A stretch of DNA of 64,000 nt from Rhizophagus clarus. Lineage: Eukaryota > Glomeromycota > Glomeromycetes > Glomerales > Glomeraceae. Both the position numbers and the translations under genes were made by a program. This document shows positions 21,066 through 32,560 of the stretch, piece after piece. The stretch spans positions 2,048,501 through 2,112,500 of the forward strand of contig BLAL01000011.1 in assembly GCA_015698045.1 (NCBI GenBank). The letters are read 5' to 3'. Each line of letters starts with the position of its first letter. Position 1 is the stretch's first letter. The notes beneath the pieces were generated by a model. It searched no databases. It saw only the letters and a program-made list of their open reading frames with translations, and was not told the origin of the DNA.

Positions 21066-22284
21066 ACTAGTTGCTAAAGGTCCATCTGAGTTAAAGTGAA
21101 GTCAAAATCTAATGTTTATGTTAACCAATTAGATAGTCTAGAATAATTAATTTGATCAGAAATTTCTCTTTGAAAGATCATGTAAATATTTAAATAAATT
21201 CAAAAAGCTTTTTTTTAAATTTGAAAAAGATATAATGTATTAAGCCACAAATTGATTAGATTTCTGACTGATTCTATGAATCATGCATCATCAGTTTAAT
21301 AATTTTTACTACACTCTCTTATCACATTACCCACTATAATATAAAAATGATACAATTTATGAACAAAGTCTACATGGTGAATTTATTATCCTATCTGAAA
21401 ACATGGGAAAAAGTCTACTTATAAACATCTCCTTCATAAGAGAAAGTATAAATACTAGAGAAAAAGAAGAAATAATCATATATTTATTTATATTAAAATG
21501 TTAAATTGTGAAATTTATAATTAACGTTTATGAAAATCTTTCACATTTTTTTTTATCAAATAAAAAAAAAATATTTCAGTTTTTCTTAGTTGAATCATCT
21601 TTTTTTATATTTTGTTTCTGTCTTTTTGATATGAGTAAACCTTTAAAAGCATCCCAAAGAAATGGAATCACTTGCCTATAATAATAACAAAAATTAAAGA
21701 AAATATCTTATATAAAACAAATAGAAATAAAGGAGGAGAAAATAGATGACTTACAAATTGAAGTATAAAGATTCAAAAAATTTATTGAAGATACTAAAAA
21801 AAAAGTAATTGATGAATTTATGAAATCTGAATGTGAAAAGCAAAATTTGTTGAAGTAGATTGATTTCTATATCAAACAAATAAAAGATATAGAGAAAAAA
21901 TAATATTTAAATAGTTTGAAAACATATATAAATACTAAAGATGTTAGTTGTAATTGATTAGATGATGCCATAATATTACAATATATAGCATTACAGTTAT
22001 GACACTTTTAGTAATACTGTAATTAGACTATAATATCATAATTAGGCTATAATTTCATAATTAAGCTGTAATGCCTTAATGCCGCCTAAGGTTACCTGCC
22101 AAAAGTCATTTGGCCCAATGCCAAAAGTTAAAACTCCCAATATAGTGCCGCAGTATAGTTTTGGTATATATAGTATTAGTATAATAACATTTTTTAATTC
22201 ATATTAATAAAAAAAAAATGTTTTTTAATGTTTTTTTAATTTGTATTAGTAATAATAAAATGGTTAATTAACATTTTTTTAAAT
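21066..22284. other. AT-rich spacer with a coiled-coil-like remnant
   Basis: Mostly featureless AT-rich sequence. Around 21750-21900 a plus-strand frame reads FKKFIEDTKKKVIDEFMKSE with interruptions, perhaps a decayed exon. GCCAAAAGTCATTTGGCCC near 22098 is a short inverted repeat. No supported gene. Confidence 0.4.
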
Positions 22285-23090
22285 ACATATTAATAAAGAA
22301 AGCCATGATTTTATTAATAAAAAAAACTACAATTTTGTTAATAAAAAAGCTGTGATTTTATTAATAAATGATTTTATTAATAAAAAATAATCCATAATTT
22401 TATTAATAAAAAAAGATGTGATTTTATTAATAAAAAAAGATGGGATTTTATTAATAAAAAAAGATGGGATTTTATTAATAAAAAAAGATTGGGATTTTAT
22501 TAATAAAAAAAAATGGGATTTTATTAATAAAAAAAGATGGGATTTTATTAATAAAAAAAGATGGGATTTTATTAATAAAAAAAGATGGGATTTTATTAAT
22601 AAAAAAAGATGTGATTTTATTAATAAAAAAAGATATGATTTTATTAATAAAAAAAAATGTGATTTTATTAATAAAAAAAATGTGATTTTATTAATAAAAA
22701 AAATGTGATTTTATTAATAAAAAAAATGTGATTTTATTAATAAAAAAAATGTGATTTTATTAATAAAAAAAATGTGATTTTATTAATAAAAAATAAGCCA
22801 TGATTTTATTAATAAAAAATAAGTTGCAATTTTATTAATAAAAAATAAACTGCAATTTTATTAATGAAAAAAGCTGTGATTTTATTAACAAAAAGGTAAG
22901 CTGCAATTTATTAATAAAAAAAGCTATGATTTTGTTAATAAAAAAATACTGTGATTTTTGTTAATAAAAAAAATTCGTGATTTTGTTAATAAAAAAAGCC
23001 ACAATTTTATTAATAAAAAAAATCTGTGATTTTGTTAATAAAATAATTTGTTAATAAAAAAAATTGCAATTTTGTTAATAAAAAAAATCC
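22285..23090 (+). repeat. Palindromic 25-bp-class minisatellite
   Basis: About 30 tandem units of GATTTTATTAATAAAAAAAG with small variants. The core TTTTATTAATAAAA is a perfect palindrome in nearly every unit. The middle is most regular; the edges are more diverged (GTTAATAAAA variants). The long open frame through it (NKKRWDFI repeats) follows from the repeat. A lone copy lies near 27680. Confidence 0.9.
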
Positions 23091-23755
23091 ATATGCGCCG
23101 ATCCTTGAAATTAGTTTAAATTAAGAATTTTTAATAAAAAATTAGTAAACAGTGCAAAATACGATTGTGTTACACATTCATCTTATCAATCTTATGTAGA
23201 ATAATCAGAAAATAAAAAAATTTTTTACAACTCGTGCTTAAAAATTAAAGTAATAACGACTTTTTATAACCTATCAACTATTTTAAGAACCCATCACTTT
23301 TTACACCAGTTGCAAATAAAAGTTTTGTGAATACAATAGTAGTTATTTGCAGTTGTTAATGGTATTATTTATTCTCCAAAAGCTTTTTCATGATGTAAAA
23401 TAATTAAATAAGGCAGTAAGAATAACCAGGTTTCATATGAATTTGCTATAATATTTAAAGAATTTTGAAAATAAAGAAATAACCAAAATTTTCATTATCT
23501 TTTATTAATTTTTAATTTTAAAAATTTTGTTTTTAAAATATGGAGACAAAGAATCTTCCTTTATATCATTTACCGACGATGATTTTAAAACTAACAATGA
23601 TTTTAAAACTCATGCAGGCTCCTCTTAGGGAAATCACTTAACCGATATTGAAATCTCGTGATATTTAAATCCACCAGTACAAAAACTTTGACTTTTAGAT
23701 AGATGATCATTGTCACAAAGCCTGTAATCTTCTTGACCATATACTCTTGACCTCA
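23091..23755. other. AT-rich spacer
   Basis: No gene, TIR or tandem repeat recognised. The short repeat GATGATTTTAAAACTAACAA near 23580 is minor. Confidence 0.4.
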
Positions 23756-25400
23756 ATTGTCCTTAATTCTAAAAGTCCAGTCATGCTTTTCGTCCGGCAA
23801 CACTACAAAAAAGAAAAAAAAAAAAATAATTAATTAATTAATTAATTAAAAAAAAAACAACAAAAAAATTCACCCCAACCCAAACTTACCTTAATTCCAA
23901 TAGTCCAGTCATGCTTTTCGTCCAGTAACACTACAAAAAAGAAAAAAAAATTACTAATTAATTAATTAAATAAAAAAACCAACGAAAAACACCACTCCAA
24001 CCCTCCCTTACCTTACTTAATTCCAATAGTCTGGTCGTACTTTTCGTCTGGCGAAACTACGAAAAAGAAAAAAAAAATTAATTAATTAATTAAATAAAAA
24101 AAAAACAACGAAAAACATCACCCCAACCCTCTCTTACCTTAATTCCAAAAGTCCGGTCATGCTTTTCGTCTGGCAACACTACAAAAAAGAAAAAATAATA
24201 ATAATAATTAATTAATTAAATAAAAAAAAATAACGAAAAGCATCTCCCCAACACTTCCTTACCTTAATTGTCCTTAATTCCAAAAGTCTTTTCGTCTGGC
24301 AACACTACAAAAAAGAAAAAAGAAAAAAAAATAGTTAATTAAATAAAAAAAAACCTGAAAACACCACCCCAACCCTCTCTTACCTTAATTCCAATAGTCC
24401 GGTCATGCTTTTCGTCCGTCAAAACTATGAAAAAAAAAAAAATAATTAATTAATTAAATAAAAAAAAATAACGAAAAACATCACCCCAACCCTCCCTTAC
24501 CTTAATTCCAAAAGTCCGGTCGTGCCTTTCGTCCAGCAACACTACAAAAAAGAAAAAAAATAATAATAATAATTAATTAATTAAATAAAAAAAAATAACG
24601 AAAAGCATCTCCCCAACACTTCCTTACCTTAATTGTCCTTAATTCCAAAAGTCTTTCGTCCGGCAACACTACAAAAAAGAAAAAAAAAAAAATAGTTAAT
24701 TAAATAAAAAAAAAATCTGAAAAACACCACCCTAACCCTCTCTTACCTTAATTCCAATAGTCTGGTCGTACTTTTCGTCCGGCAACACTACAAAAAAGAA
24801 AAAAAAAAAAAAAAATTAATTAAATAAAAAAAACCCCCCGAAAAACACCACCCCAACCCTCCCTTACCTTAATTCCAATAGTCCGGTCGTGCTTTTCGTC
24901 TGGCAACACTACAAAAAAGAAAAAAAAATAATAATAATAATTAATTAATTAAATAAAAAAAAACAGCGAAAAGCATCTCCCCAACACTTCCTTACCTTAA
25001 TTGTCCTTAATTCCAAAAGTCTTTTCGTCTGGCAACACTACAAAAAAGAAAAAAGAAAAAAAAATAGTTAATTAAATAAAAAAAAACCTGAAAACACCAC
25101 CCTAACCCTCTCTTACCTTAATTCCAATAGTCCAGTCATGCTTTTCGTCTGGCAACACTACAAAAAAGAAAAAAGAAAAAAAAAATAATTAATTAAATAA
25201 AAAAAAACCTGAAAAATACCACCCCAACCCTCCCTTACCTTAATTCCAATAATTTGATCGTACTTTTCATCTGGCAATACTACAAAAAAGAAAAAAAAAT
25301 AATTAATTAAATAAAAAAAAACTGAAAAACACCACCCCAACCCTCCCTTACCTTAATTTCAATAGTCCGGTCGTGCTTTTCGTCTGGCAACATCACAAAA
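23756..25400 (-). repeat. Tandem mini-exon/intron array C (14 units, about 122 bp)
   Basis: On the minus strand each unit is TTTTCTTTTTTGTAG, then an exon-like block GTTGCCGGACGAAAAGCACG, ACCGGACTATTGGAATTAAG (about 41 nt), then the donor GTAAGGGAGGGTTGGGGTGG. Blocks lie near 23761, 23887, 24009, 24134, 24258, 24380, 24496, 24622, 24742, 24863, 24989, 25110, 25233 and 25346. Units at 24258, 24622 and 24989 share a variant exon with an internal TTGTCCTTAATT insertion, showing a three-unit higher-order repeat of about 365 bp. Since 41 is not a multiple of three and one frame holds TAA, simple joining of all blocks would stop. Block sequence resembles array A (shared GTTGCCGG, ACGA and GGACT elements). 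Confidence 0.88.
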
Positions 25401-25879
25401 AAAAAAATTTTTTTTTCAAGATCGGATATTCGGATTATCTGATTAGATCAGCAAGTCACATGTGAGGCCTTTATACCGAATAATTCGTTATAGTGTTGAA
25501 TTTTTTTTTTATTTAATTTTATTTGATCAATTAAAATTGAAATAAAAGAATTAAAATTAAAGTTTTAAAAAGTGAATGAAGAGAAACAAATAAAATAGAT
25601 TACCTAATAAACAAATAAACATTATCACTAATGAAAAAACTGCCAGAGCCCAGAGGCGCTATATTTTTTTTTTTTTTTATGCGTTTACCACTTGTTTACC
25701 TAAATAATCGGATCATAATACTGGTTATACCAGTTCAAAAACTGCATATATCCCTTTTTTATATCAACTCATGAGATAAGCTTATCGTAAATGGTAAGCG
25801 ATATTACCTTTTATATTATAGATAATTAACGCTAGTAGTTTTGTTCAGACTTAAGCTACTGTAGTGGAAGGAAATTTTT
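25401..25879. other. AT-rich spacer
   Basis: No gene recognised. Unique-looking sequence between array C and the T-rich repeats. Confidence 0.4.
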
Positions 25880-26080
25880 TTTAACATTTTTTTTTTAAAA
25901 TAAATAATCATTTTTTTTTTTTATCATTTTTTTTAAAAATAAAAAATCATTTTTTTTTTTAACATTTTTTTTTTAAAATAAATAATCATTTTTTTTTTTT
26001 TATTTTTTTTTAAAATAAAATAATCATCTTTTTTTTTAATATTTTTTTTTAAAATAAAAAAATCATTTTTTTTAATTCTT
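25880..26080 (+). repeat. T-tract tandem repeat (about 45 bp, five units)
   Basis: TTTTTTTTTAACATTTTTTTT followed by AAAATAAATAATCA recurs five times. It directly precedes the mini-exon series starting at 26087. Confidence 0.8.
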
Positions 26081-26086
26081 TAGTTA

Positions 26087-26560
26087 ATGGCGTCACCTTT
26101 AGCTTTGGGATTAAGTGCTGTAACAGGTAAGTTTTTTTTTTTTTGCTTTTATTCTTTTTTCTTTTTCTCTTATTAACTTGTTCTTTTTTTTTAGGTGCGG
26201 CTGTTTTTAATTCCATTTCAGTGGAAATTCAAGGTGAGTTTTAATTCTTTTTTTTGTTTTCTTTTCATTCTTTCCCTTGTTCTTTTACTAAACTTTCTGT
26301 CTTTTTTAGATGTGTATCATTTGAGTGAAAATTCAAGTAAGTCTTTTACGTCTCTTTCTCTTGTTATTTTATTTTTCTTTTAAGATGATATTAACCGTTT
26401 TCTTTTTCTTTTTTCTATGGGTGGGTGTTCTGACTTTTCTTTCATTTTTTTATTTCTCTTATTTTCATGGTTTCTTTGTTTCTTTTTTTCATTGTTTCTT
26501 TCGTTTTTTTCCATGGTTCTTTCATTGATCTTTTGTGGTTCCCTTTGTTATTCCTTTCAT
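26087..26560 (+). CDS. Hypothetical multi-mini-exon gene
   Basis: ATG 26087 opens MASPLALGLSAVTG. Exon-like blocks 26087-26126, 26195-26233, 26310-26336 and one from 26384 each have a T-tract/AG acceptor and a GTAAG or GTGAG donor. They join in one frame, reading AAVFNSISVEIQ, DVYHLSENS, then a Phe/Leu-rich stretch. The first three blocks keep phase 1 at every junction, which favours a real transcript. The last part is translated polypyrimidine repeat and may not be coding. No family recognised. Confidence 0.3.
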
Positions 26561-27115
26561 TGATCTTTTGTTCCTTTTGTCATTGTTTCTTTCATTGCCT
26601 TTTTGGTTTCTTTCATTGATTTTTGGTTTTTTTCGTTGCTTTTTTTCATTTCTTTAATTTATCTTTGGTTTTTTTCATTGCTTTTTCCATTTCTTTCATT
26701 GATCTTTGATTTCTTTCATTGCTTTTTTTATTTCTCTCATTACTCTTTGACTTCTTTTGTTGCTTTTTTTTCATTCTCTTTATTGATTTACATTCCTCCT
26801 TTGCTTCCTTTCATTCTCTTTTATTCCCCCTGTTTTTTTTTCATTCGCTATTTGTTTCTTTCATTCCTTTTAATTCCATCTTTGTTTCTTTTATTTTTTT
26901 TTATTCTCTTTATTCCTTTTCATTTCCCTTTTGTTTTCTCATTCATTTTTATTCTTTTTTTGTTTCATTCATTCCTTTTCACTATCCTTTATCTTTTTTG
27001 TTCCTTCTTCATTTCTCTTTGATTATCTTTGCTTCCCTTCATCTCTTTTCATTTATCTCTTCTTTCCTTTATTCTTCTGTCATCCTTTCTTACTGTATTT
27101 TCCATTCTTATATAT
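26390..27115 (+). repeat. Long polypyrimidine minisatellite
   Basis: About 700 bp is almost all T and C on the plus strand, with degenerate TTTCTTTCATTGATCTTTGG-type units. Its Phe/Leu/Ser-rich frames (26603-27022, 26719-27135) are composition artefacts. A similar tract follows the mini-exons at 40.8-41.1 kb. Confidence 0.8.
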
Positions 27116-28188
27116 TGCAGTGCATTTGCAATTAGTACAGAACTATAGCATTAATATTACAGTTAAAATTGTGCAATTGTGGTTCAATTTTTTTATAAAA
27201 TCATATATACATTGTGGTATAATTTTTTTTCTTTTGATTAAAATATAATTTCTTTCATACAATTTTCTTTTATAGTGATATTAATTATTATTCAACAAAT
27301 TATTAAATGTGAAATTGTCTTTGTAATTATAGATTTTATAGATTGTAACGTTAAAGTTTTTTTCTTTTTTGTTTGACTAAATATCATTACTATTATATTA
27401 CCAGTTACAGTATATTAAATCTAGCCAAAATTATGTTAAATCTAGCCAAAATTATGTTAAATCTAGCCAAAATTATGTTAAATCTAGCCAAAATTATGTT
27501 AAATCTAGCCAAAATTATGTTAATTCTGGCCAAAATTAAAATCGTCCTAAATTGCATTTTTTAAAATTGTACGCACTTTTTTTGGATTATTATATTGCAT
27601 ATCTTTAACTTTTATAATACATTGTATAACAAAATTTAATATATTTGGATGATGAAATAAATCTGCTGATATACCATAATTTTATTAATAAAAAAAGCTA
27701 CAATTTTATTAATGATTTCATATAAAATAAGCCAATCATAATTTATATGTATAATTACAACATTACAGCACAATTATAGCATTACAACTTTTGCATTCTG
27801 AAGAAGCTAGGTTGCAACCTATTACTTATAACACTGTGTCTTATAATTATAGTTATAGATAATATCTTTAATAAATACATCATAGTCATCTCTAACACAA
27901 TAATTACAATCATCATAGTTTCCATAACAATCACAAATATAACAGCTATCATTTAAAAATTTGGATGACTACTTTAAGTATGAAAAGGAATAAAAGGATA
28001 AGGTAAATTTTTTATTATTTAATTTTTGATAAATTTTTATTCATTTAATAAAATTTACATATACAAAAAAAAATGGACAACTCTTCTTGCTGATCATTCA
28101 ACCCAATTTTTTCAGAATGAACCTTTATGTTTTACTTGCCTGGAGACGTACTTCTCACAACATAATATCATCTTTTTTTCGTAAAAAT
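27116..28188. other. AT-rich spacer
   Basis: No gene recognised apart from the 21-bp tandem repeat and the stray palindromic minisatellite unit near 27680. TTACAGCACAATTATAGCAT near 27765 is part of short imperfect repeats. Confidence 0.4.
27417..27535 (+). repeat. 21-bp tandem repeat, about six units
   Basis: AAATCTAGCCAAAATTATGTT is repeated nearly perfectly; the last unit is diverged (AATTCTGGCCAAAATTA). The unit resembles the CCAGAATTATCATAATTC-like words in the hAT TIR region at 7370, but this may be chance. Confidence 0.9.
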
Positions 28189-31100
28189 TAGTGATGCAGA
28201 CAAAACCTGACCCTGAGTGGCAAAATGTTTCGCCCAATTTATAGTTTTGTATTCGCCTAAATCAATTACTAAATTATAGGCGAATATCTAAATAAATATA
28301 AGTTAAAATACTGAGCGATATTCGAAATGGCAAAATGGCAAAACTATTACGCCCATCCATAAATCCGTAAATCTGTAATCCAATTATAGATAATTTGCTG
28401 ATCGTCATATGATATTATAGATAATTAGATATCAATTATCGATCCTTTAATAAACAATAATTAAAGTTCTATATTCCTACTTCAAAAATTGAAATGATAA
28501 CACGTTACATTAATCAAGACGAAGCATTTTTTTCATGTGACTTCAATAATAGATATTATCATTTTTCGCGTTATCAACTTGATAATTTTTCCATTTACTT
28601 CAATGGATATTTTTTTCTACAATGTTTAATTTCAGAAATTCAAACATTCAGAATTTTCAACAAAAGCTGACACCTGCAAGTATCTTACGAGATGTAGGAC
28701 AATTTCATACTAATGATGCTGAACTTTCTCATGATTCATATGAAAATACAAATGATATTTGTTTGGATACATTAATTGGAAATCAAAGACGTCCTTCTGA
28801 ACTAAAAACAAAGTCTGGTAATAGTAAAATGCAGGGAGGGCGACCGAGAGCAGAAATATGGAATTATTTTCAAAGTGCAAGACTAGGTTCAACAGGACAT
28901 TATAGAGCGAAGTGTTATTATTGTTCTAATGAGTGGGCGAAAGGGGAACCAATTAAATTGGAAACTCATTTGGGATTTGAATGTGCGAAATATCTAGAGA
29001 ATATTAGAGAATATTGGGTTGCAAAAGCCATTGATAAACAGAATAATTATCAACAGACTTCTGCGACTAAGAAGAGAAAAGTGGATTCAATGCAAACAAA
29101 TATAACAGGGCACTTCAAAAATGATGAACCACTTCCTATTGCCGAGCAGAATTCTTTAGATCAGGCTGTATTGAAAGTGTGGATCGCAGCTGGGGTCCAA
29201 TTTTCAGTTATCAAAAATCCATTTATTATTGATCTTTTCATGAGATTAAACCCAAAGTATGTTCCCCCATCACGAACAACATTATCAGGTCGTATTTTAA
29301 TGGAGGAAGCAAATAAGACCAAGACAAAGATTAATAAAATTTTTGAGCAATCAGAAAATCTAACTTTGTGTAAGCAGTTTTATAACTATTTATTATTTAT
29401 GAATATTAGTGATATTATTTAAATACTTAATAATTAGTTTATTTAATATCTGTTTTTTATTATTGCTTAAAATCATAATAACTAATTTTCTTATAATTTT
29501 AATTAGCCATAGACGGATGAACAAGTCCGACTCATAATTCAATTTATAACTATATTGTAACAACTCCAGATCGGCGGGAATTTCTTTTAGAATTAAAAGA
29601 TTACTCGCAAGGTTCTACTACTGGAGACTTTTTAGCTGATCAGGTATCTTCTATAATTGAAAAAACTGGTATGGAAAAGTTTGCGGCTTTTGTAATTGAT
29701 TCAGGAAGTAATTGTCGTCGAGCTAGGGAGATAATTGAACGTACCTATCCATATATAATAGATATGAGATGTGCTGTACATGCTATTAATCTGATTGCAG
29801 CAGATTTTTCTAAAAATTTGATTGTAGCATCATTTATTAGTGAATTAAATAAAGTGATTGAATTTTTTAATAGATCACATGCAGCTAATAAGGAACTAGA
29901 GGAAGGATTAAGAAATATGAAAATCAGTGAAGGCGGGCTACAAACATATGTAAAGACACGATGGAGATCCTTATTTAATTCTGTTGATTCTATTTTACGT
30001 GCACGGCCAGTTTTTGATTGGGTATGTTATATAAAATTTATTTAATATTTTTAAATGTTGTTTGATTTTTTTTTTATTTATAAATTATACGTGAAAAACC
30101 AGAAATCATAACAAGTATTCAAGTTAAAAATCAACTAAAGAATAATGAATTCTTTTCTATGGGCCAAACTGTTGCTCGTATCATGGAGCCAATTAAAGAT
30201 TGTATATTAAAACTTGAAGCAAGAACAGCAACATTGGCAGATTGCTACATTCAAATGTTAAAATTGGCTGCCACAATTAATCGTCTTCCTTCTAGTAATA
30301 CTTTAAGATCAGCAATTATAGGTATTTATAATCACCGTTATCAAGAATTTGATTATGAGGCATATCTACTTTCATATTATTTACATCCATCGTATCGTGG
30401 TATAGCTAATTTCAATTTAGTTTAATGTAACTTAATTAGTTATTACAAAACTAGTTATTAACTGATTTTTGATTTTAGGATATGGACTAAATAATAAAGC
30501 TTTTCAAATTGCATGTCATGTTGCGGCTAAATATGGGCAGGCTCTTGAATATGGAGAAAATATGTCTCATCATTTATTAACCCAACTGAGACAATTCAAG
30601 CGAAATGATCATCCATTTAAATTGGATTATGATCCAAAATCTGAAACGCCACTTTCTTGGTGGTTAACATTTGAAGAAGCAGAAGATATGCCTTTGGTCT
30701 CTCTTGCAATCAAGATGTTTTCTATTACACCTAGTGAGGCAGGATGTGAAAGGAATTTCTCTGTTCTCAAATGGTATTATGATGATCACCATACCTGTTT
30801 AGATCTTAAACGAATTGAATCAATATCAATGATGCGTTCTTTTTGGATGACAAATATCAAAAAAGAAATGGCTTATTATGGGAAAACACTTACAGCTGAT
30901 GATTTGCGAGATTGTACTCGAATTTCAACTGTTATAGATGAAAATGATAAGTATGATTTTGAAGATGATACACCAGAAAATCCTGAATCACCTGATTGTG
31001 CTCTTGGATCTACAAAACTCAACATTTGTTTAATAGCTAATTTAGACTATACTATTTTTAATGGTGATCAACAAGTGACACACTAATTTAAATAGAATTT

Positions 31101-31574
31101 TGGTACCAGATAATACAGAATTTAATGCAGATGATCTCGTATTACGCTTTTTGAGTAAGGAATAAAATGATGTATAAAAATTTTTAGCGAAATCAACAAA
31201 GGTGACTCCATGTTAGGGGTGGATATAAAGAAGAAAAAAACACATATCAATATAGTTTTTTTGTTCATTCTTATTCATTCTAAATCTTTTTTTGTATATA
31301 ACGGATAAATAAAATGTAAAAATTTTTTTTGGTACTGTATAGTAAATTGCGTATCATAATATTTTTTTATTAATTATTACTATTTATGGATAGTTTTATT
31401 GTATTTCCATATTTGGATTTCGCCATTTCGCCCATTTTGCTAATTTTGCCATTTTGCCATATCAGGTTACACCTATAATTTGGATTTTAGCTTTACGTTC
31501 AGCAATGATGGTCATTTTTAACCTAGTTTCACTTGGCCTTTGGGCGAAACTTTTTAGTATTGTTTGCATCACTA
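28189..31574 (+). mobile_element. hAT DNA transposon 2 (near full length)
   Basis: The left end TAGTGATGCAGACAAAACCT and the right end, inverted, TAGTGATGCAAACAATACTA are imperfect TIRs. Internal GGCGAAAC/GTTTCGCC words recur near both ends (28228, 31536). Flanks GTAAAAAT and GTGTTTAC are not a convincing 8-bp duplication, so the insertion is older or rearranged. It contains a three- or four-exon hAT transposase. A decayed relative lies at 44567-45869. Confidence 0.85.
28622..31085 (+). pseudogene. hAT transposase 2, interrupted
   Basis: Exon 1 (28622-29369) has a BED finger (KCYYCSNEWAKGE ... LETHLGFEC). Exon 2 (29507-30021) has NLTLSIDG, then PTHNSIYNYIVTT, FVIDSGSNCRRA, CAVHAINLIAADFSK and VKTRWRSLFNSVD. 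Later exons have MGQTVARIMEPIKDC, then ITPSEAGCERNFSVLKW, the C-terminal dimerisation signature with the catalytic Glu. Near 29518, SIDG is followed by TGA where hAT proteins usually have Trp (a G-to-A change). The intron after 30021 lacks a canonical AG that keeps frame. The C-terminal open segment (30469-31086) is intact. Probably not functional, though most of it is well preserved. Confidence 0.85.
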
Positions 31575-31579
31575 GTGTT

Positions 31580-32560
31580 TACAGAAAAAATACCTAATGG
31601 CAAGAGTTTAACTGATTTCCAAATCTCAACCATAACTGTGTAAAGACCTATAATAATTGTGATTGAACAGTTTTCCTCAGAAGTATTCCTATTTGATGGT
31701 TTCCTGCCATCTAGAGCCTTGCCAAATAAAAGCAGTGTGAAAAGTTCCAGGCTATTATTCCTAACATCTCTGATAACATGACTTACGAATCACTTTTTCC
31801 TAATGGCAAATCCAGCCAATTTTTAATTGATAGCAATGTTAATTCTTTCAAAATTATTAAAAAACAGGATGGCTTATGGTTTCTTATAAGATACTTTATA
31901 ACTTGAGACGCACTCTCCAGAAGAATCCTTAATAAATAACAGTGGAAGGACGTTGATCTTGCTTAGTGCTGTCACTTTACTCCATCCTTTCATTCTACCA
32001 ATAAATCCCCAAATGCTTTGCATTTGAACAAATCACCTAATAAGACTACCTCACGCTCTAGTCTAAAGACTGGATCTAACAAGGTACTTTATAGAACACA
32101 AAGATCTTATAATTACAAATCAAAGAATACGTCGTTGCCAAATTTCTCATCCTCTAAGAAGTTTCACAAGCAGGAAACTGGATCTAATCACTCCAAACAC
32201 TACAGATCACGAGAGTCTAATAGTTCGCAATCTATTATTAAGAACAAAGTAGAACTCAAGCAACTATTAGAACAATTGATTAGTTTATATAACTAACATA
32301 CTAACAATAGAGGGTTAGCCATTGGAGGGATAGGCATTTCTAACTAATTATTTATTTTTTGAAAATTAGTTTTCTTTACAATTTTTCTTTATATGTTTTG
32401 TTTCCTTTATTCCTTTATTTTAGTAATATGTTAGACGATTGGCTGAACTGTGCCTTTTTGAAGGCTTGAAGTATATTTCATTATACTAAAAATGATATTT
32501 GTATATCCTATCTTTACATAAATAAATGATATGGTATTCATGTCTTAAAAAAAAAAAAGA
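31580..32560 (+). mobile_element. 5'-truncated retroposon with poly(A) tail (LINE-like)
   Basis: A degraded plus-strand coding tail ends in the 92-aa open frame at 32018-32296 (basic, Ser/Lys-rich; SRSSLKTGSNKVLYRTQR, KFHKQETGSNHSKHYRSR, VELKQLLEQLISLYN). It is followed by a 3' UTR, AATAAATGATATGG and a 12-A tail at about 32547-32558. A poly(A) tail next to a truncated coding end is typical of LINE-type retroposition. The Arg/Ser-rich C-terminus suggests an ORF1-like protein. No target duplication is clear. Confidence 0.5.

Noticed and set aside
22418-22708. 96-aa frame of NKKRWDFI repeats
   Set aside because: It is the translation of the palindromic minisatellite and stops when the unit length changes.
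23756-25400. Reading array C as one long multi-exon ORF
   Set aside because: Blocks of 41 nt rotate frame and one frame contains TAA in nearly every unit, so full inclusion would terminate.
26603-27248. Phe/Ser-rich open frames after the 26.1-kb mini-exons
   Set aside because: Same reason: translated polypyrimidine minisatellite.
28189-31574. 8-bp target duplication for hAT-2
   Set aside because: GTAAAAAT and GTGTTTAC differ at half the positions; shifting the ends by a few bases did not improve the match.
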